This document shows, piece by piece, positions 60,087 through 64,000 of a stretch of 64,000 nt of DNA. The translations under genes were made by a program, and so were the position numbers. The DNA lies in NCBI RefSeq assembly GCF_028453695.1, contig NC_135777.1, forward strand, positions 16,295,714-16,359,713, written 5' to 3'. Origin of the DNA: Augochlora pura (lineage: Eukaryota; Arthropoda; Insecta; Hymenoptera; Halictidae). The first letter of the stretch is position 1, and every line of letters starts with the position of its first letter. The notes beneath the pieces were generated by a model that worked only from the letters and a program-made list of their open reading frames with translations, ran no database searches and was not told the origin of the DNA.

Positions 60087-60400
60087 TTTTTATATAAAAA
60101 TTTGCAGTCTAGTTACCACTCCCAAATAAAAAACATTCAGCACCTCAACACTTTTGCCGCAACTTTTTTTAAAAAATGCTTCGCTTTCGTGATTCTGCCC
60201 GTCACGTGACTCGTTTAATTCCACGCACTTTGAGAACAGTGAAAGGAAACTCGCAGATTTTACAATGCCACGAGGTTCTATTTTGTAGGAGAAATTTGAC
60301 TCTCGGTGCTGTACATCCGATACCTCAATCCGAACAGTTTGACTCGGTCTCTCACCCATTGTCTGATAGCTCGGGTAGAAAACTGGAGTAGCGCGAGCTG

Positions 60401-60830
60401 TTATTTCGTGCGGTTTCGCTTACGGGCGGCCCATTCTTTTTGCCATTTCTCAGCTATTTTACGCCAGACAGATCTCTCGACGTCGTCGTACGGTATATTG
60501 ATTTCATTGTTAGATGGCAATAGGATAGCTTTTCTGGCAGCCTTCGTCTGCCTCTTCATTTCCTGTTGCGTTATGGTTGGAGGGGGATACGCGCGATAAC
60601 GGTTGTAAATCTTTTCACCGCGATATCTGCGTACGTTTCTTGTGCGCGCTCGGGATTACTTCGTTCTTTTTCTATACGTTGTTTATTTGTTGGGCTTCGG
60701 CGAGCGTTTGAAGATAGCTGGTGGAGTGGAGATACTTGTCACGTGATGTGCAGGAGCTTATTCAACTATTGCTGCGCTTCCTTTGCTTTCAGCTTTCGAA
60801 ACATTCGGCGATGTGTTGTAGAAAGAGTGT
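60401..60830 (-). pseudogene. Degenerate coding-like segment, unidentified
   Basis: On the minus strand a frame is open from 60655 to a stop at 60401 (84 codons). It is strongly basic, with stretches such as PPPTITQQEM, INIPYDDVERSVW and IAEKWQKEWAARKRN. Upstream, in another frame, further protein-like pieces are seen (RRMFRKLKAKEAQQ, then SNPERAQETYADI) but broken by stops. The switch of frame falls near a run of five C's, suggesting a frameshift. The pattern fits a decayed gene or retroelement remnant rather than a live exon. No family was identified, and 'retroelement' is an inference from decay and basic composition only. Confidence 0.35.
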
Positions 60831-63800
60831 CATTAACAGTCGGATGAATAATTAAATTAAAGTTAAAGTGAGTTTTATTTTTTTATTGGAATATTAAAGG
60901 GAGAGGAATGGAAGGATGAAAGATTAAAAAAGGGAGTGCAAAAGAGAGAGGGGTCAATCCTTTAGAGGGCGGGGAAATCTCAAAGGAGGCGGGGCTTTCT
61001 TTTAAATATTATTAAAATGTAAACTAATATAGATTCTAATCTAATTAATAATATCAAAAATCTATCGTTAAATGTACGTATTAATAATATAAAAATAGGA
61101 TATTAAACTAGATGCTGAAGAAATTACAATAATGTAAGGCGAGCATTACATTATAATGCGAACATACTTTCCGTCTTCGGTGAAGTTAAACAATTCGCTT
61201 CTTCGCATAATTTTCAGTATAAAAATTAGCTTGCATTTCATATATTTTCTTCTGTGTTTTAAACTTCAATAAACAGATTTGCGCAATGAAGAAACCTCCA
61301 CGCTCACGTCATTAATTTAATTTCGATCGCTCATAACCTTGCGTGACGACAAGAATGATGACAATTTAATCGCGGCAAATTAAAGCGTGACAATTTAATC
61401 CGCCCAGATCAAACCCATGCCAGAAAGTAATTCAATCCAGCCGCGCCCCTTCGAACGACGAAATAACAACGGTACAACCGTGGAGGACGTCGAGATCGAG
61501 GATATTCCGTGACCATTAATGATATTCAAATAAAGAATCGCACGGAAGGGCCTGGTTTGCCTACAGCCGGTAGTATCTCCGTGGCTCGGTTGTCAGTTCC
61601 TCCTCGTTTAACTTTGCTCGTCGGTCACTTGCGAGCGTCGGAACTATCAAACGAAGTATTCCCATGGCCGGGCATCGCGCGCAGACGGCGGGGGCGACGG
61701 GGGAATCCAGGTCAGTTTAAAATACTGCACTCTGATTCGTACTTTCTTCGACCCTATCCACTCTCGCTTAGCACTCGGGCACGGGTAGTAAATTATAACT
61801 CGGCTTCGAAGGAAGAGCCGGGCCCGAGAGCTGACAGCATCAAAATTAATTTCACGTCTTCTCTTCCGTGCCTGCGCCATGGCCGACGCCGCGGATCCAG
61901 GAGCCGCTTAGATGGATGCCTACGTTTATTCGTGCGGAAGATATAATGGCGGCCCCTGTCCTCCTCGCCGCTAAAAGAACCGTGTTGCTGAAAATGCTGG
62001 ATCTTCGTGTCGGCGGACAATCTTCGACAACGGCCGTAATAGAAGGGACAATGACGGAGGAAAAAATTGCACGCGAACGCCGCCCCTGTGGGAGAAAAAA
62101 GGAAGACCCGGGGGGAGAAGTTAGTCAGGGGTGGAAGACGCTGTTCCGCCCTTTGAACAATGTTACGTGCCTTGCTAATTTCGCGAGATTCGGGAAACGC
62201 CGTCGCGGAGTCGGGTAAATTCCGTAACATTAGATTCGTTTGCTTGTCTTATTATTAGACTGCGGATCCGGTAGGGCGGTGGATCTTCGCCTTGTTTTCC
62301 GGCTTAATTAACTTTATATCCATCGGATAAGACGTATTCCGTCTTTTTCTATTCGTTTATTTTGTTTACTTTTCTAATAAGAAAATATAATACGTTAATT
62401 ATTCTTTTAGTTTGTTCGTTTTTAATCAAATAATTTGAAAAGCCTTCATCGATAAATATTATGTTAACTACAGCAATAATATTATAAATTAATGAATTTA
62501 ATGTTATCATCTATAACATTTATCACAATAACATTAAACTTTCTCAACTCTGCAATGGCGATTCTCGAATTTTTCATAATTAATAATTTTGCACACCAAG
62601 TACAGTTTCATAACCTATCAAAATTATTTAAAAACATCGAATGCTTAATAATATTATCACGCGATAAAACCTTAAAAAAAGCAAACAGTATTATACAATA
62701 TATTATACATAACCTTGACATAACCATGTAAGAGCAAACAGTATCACATTCAGTTTTGTTTCTCGAAAATGATCGATAAAGTATCATTGCACAATAATTT
62801 GCGATCGAGGAAACTACGGTGTTTCTTCGAACGATGTTATACACGCTGTTAATTTCCCCGGGCATAAGAATTCGCAATTTCGCTTCGCTAAGTAGGGCGA
62901 ATTTCAAACCGAAATTATTTTAAATTAACATGTCAAACGCGGGGCTAATTTTGTTTCGCTCTCCATTTGGACGACGCGCGAATAATAAAAACTACACCAT
63001 CCGCGCGCGGGCGAAATTCTTGGAAGCATTATTCCCGTTTCAACGATCGTAATTAGGTATATTAACAAATGTACGGGGGCACGCGCGCGCGTTTTAATAT
63101 TGTAAGAATTATAAAATATTATTTTGGAAAGCTGGATTGCGAACTGCGGGGGCCAACCGGAAATGAGGAAAGAGGAAATGGCGAGCTCGGAGCGTCACCG
63201 GATGGCCCAAAAATACTCTTTGCAGCGTTAGTTTATGAAAATCCATCTCCGAGTAAAATACATTTTCAATTTCTGAATGCGTGGACATAATTTCGTGCGG
63301 CAGACATTTATATCAGGCTTCGAATTTAATTCGCAGAAAAATTCTATTCAAGCTTTTTCGAAATCTTTTCTAATAACATAAACTTTGCGTTGTTTAATCT
63401 CTATAACAATGATGAGAAGTGAATGATAAATAAGTTAGGTGAATAGAAACTTATTAATTCGAAGAACAAGTAACATATGAATAATTTCTTTATCAGTATA
63501 GCAAATCCACCCCATTTGTCCTTCAACTATTAAACAAAAATAGAATGCGAGGAACGCATATATAATATATATAAAATAATAATAGTAATATCTAAAAAGC
63601 TTGTAAGCAGAATATGTATATAATAATATTAACAATAAATATAAAGCATGTAAGCAGACCATATAATAGTAATAATAATAAAGCTTGCAAACAAAACGAT
63701 TCTCGATTAACCACATTTCCTCTTCTCAAATTACCCTTTTTGTATCATTTCTAACACAAAGCCCCGAAAATCGCGATAGAAATATCGCTAAAAAACCGTG

Positions 63801-64000
63801 AAAGTTGCTCTTCGTGTCTACAATTATTCACGCCGCTGGTATAGTCGCCTCGTCCCGGCCGGCAGAGATATAAGCGCACGTGTTATTTAAACAGTCTCGA
63901 AGCAGATATCCAGGGTAAAGATATCAGCGAGAAATGGAAGACGCGAAGGGTTAATAATATTTGCACGGTGCTGTGTGTCGAGGAAAAACGGGGAACGCAA
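60831..64000. other. Mostly non-coding stretch to the right edge
   Basis: AT-rich with a CpG-rich patch at 61.48-62.33 kb and AT-rich repeats near the end (an AAGC-TGTAAGCAG motif at about 63598, 63647 and 63681). A GAAGGGTTAA at 63945-63954 resembles a TTAA-element right end but no partner was seen. Confidence 0.45.
61946..62218 (+). other. Open frame with strong start context, unidentified
   Basis: ATAATGGCGGCC is a strong eukaryotic initiation context. It opens about 90 codons to TAA at 62216-62218 in a CpG-rich patch; the same frame is open upstream from 61868. The protein begins MAAPVLLAAKRTVLLKMLDL and ends in a basic tail. No domain is recognised, no intron signals frame it, and similar-length chance frames occur in other GC patches. 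Confidence 0.18.

Larger units (their letters stand above)
59545..60165. repeat. Tandem duplication containing two F1-like elements
   Basis: CTATTTAAT...CATTTTAGTATATTTTATAA...CATAATATTA precedes each embedded element (59563 and 59831), and CAATTT-TATAT...TTTGCAGTCTA...AAAAAACATTCA follows each. Unit length is about 270-360 bp; the second unit has an expanded TATA tract at 59880-59990. Confidence 0.75.

Noticed and set aside
1..64000. tRNA, rRNA and familiar microRNA genes
   Set aside because: I looked for GGTTCGA-type B boxes and for well-known insect microRNA sequences by eye and saw none that fit; a covariance-model search would be decisive.

Overview
The window looks like nuclear DNA of an insect, most likely a hymenopteran (bee, ant or wasp type). 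This is inferred from composition and repeat content, not from a recognised gene. The sequence is AT-rich but broken by sharply bounded CpG-rich patches. Intergenic or intronic space is very large, microsatellites are plentiful, and short TTAA-flanked transposon relics recur with the terminus TTAACCCTTTGCACTCGAA. There are no bacterial-style operons, no tRNA or rRNA genes and no CRISPR arrays. No multi-exon gene can be reconstructed.

The best gene evidence is at 12.45-13.6 kb on the + strand. A TATA box (12452) is followed by a long purine-rich, CpG-rich leader. A start codon at 13456 then opens a 45-residue signal-peptide exon that ends at a consensus donor (AAG|GTGAGT, 13591/13592). This looks like the first coding exon of a secreted or membrane gene whose later exons lie far downstream. 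Much of the rest of the window may therefore be its first intron. Other coding hints are weak: an open frame at the left edge (3-158), an isolated 15-codon terminal-exon-like piece after TTGCAG (4232-4276), a candidate acceptor at 34297/34298, and a degenerate coding-like stretch on the minus strand at 60.40-60.83 kb.

The most informative content is mobile DNA. At least fifteen complete, partial or degenerate copies of TTAA-type miniature elements, of piggyBac-like structure, fall into three related families. F1 has CCCTTTGCACTCGA ends: 5137, 17861, 20407, 25936, 34978, 37651, 59636 and 59995, with fragments at 24495, 36387 and 55343. F2 has CCYTTGCACTA or CCCTTGCCATAC ends: 25103, 37822 and 53385, with an inverted end at 33944. 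F3 has CCTCTTCCCGTGCC ends: 2566 and 30466. Nearly all carry a short dyad-symmetric sequence close to one end. Its sequence differs between families while the symmetry is kept. In F3 it is amplified as an exact 45-bp periodic array. Two long foldback elements (41.57-42.04 and 46.22-46.48 kb) and a complete solo LTR with a CCAT target duplication (42385-42757) are also present.

The remaining space is AT-rich low-complexity DNA and minisatellites (notably 57471-57828), a 30-base G homopolymer (19327-19356), old local duplications (9.3/9.9 kb, 44.3/44.4 kb, 50.4/50.9 kb), a dispersed GC-rich repeat pair (29.8 and 43.5 kb), and CpG-rich patches with long but unconvincing open frames.
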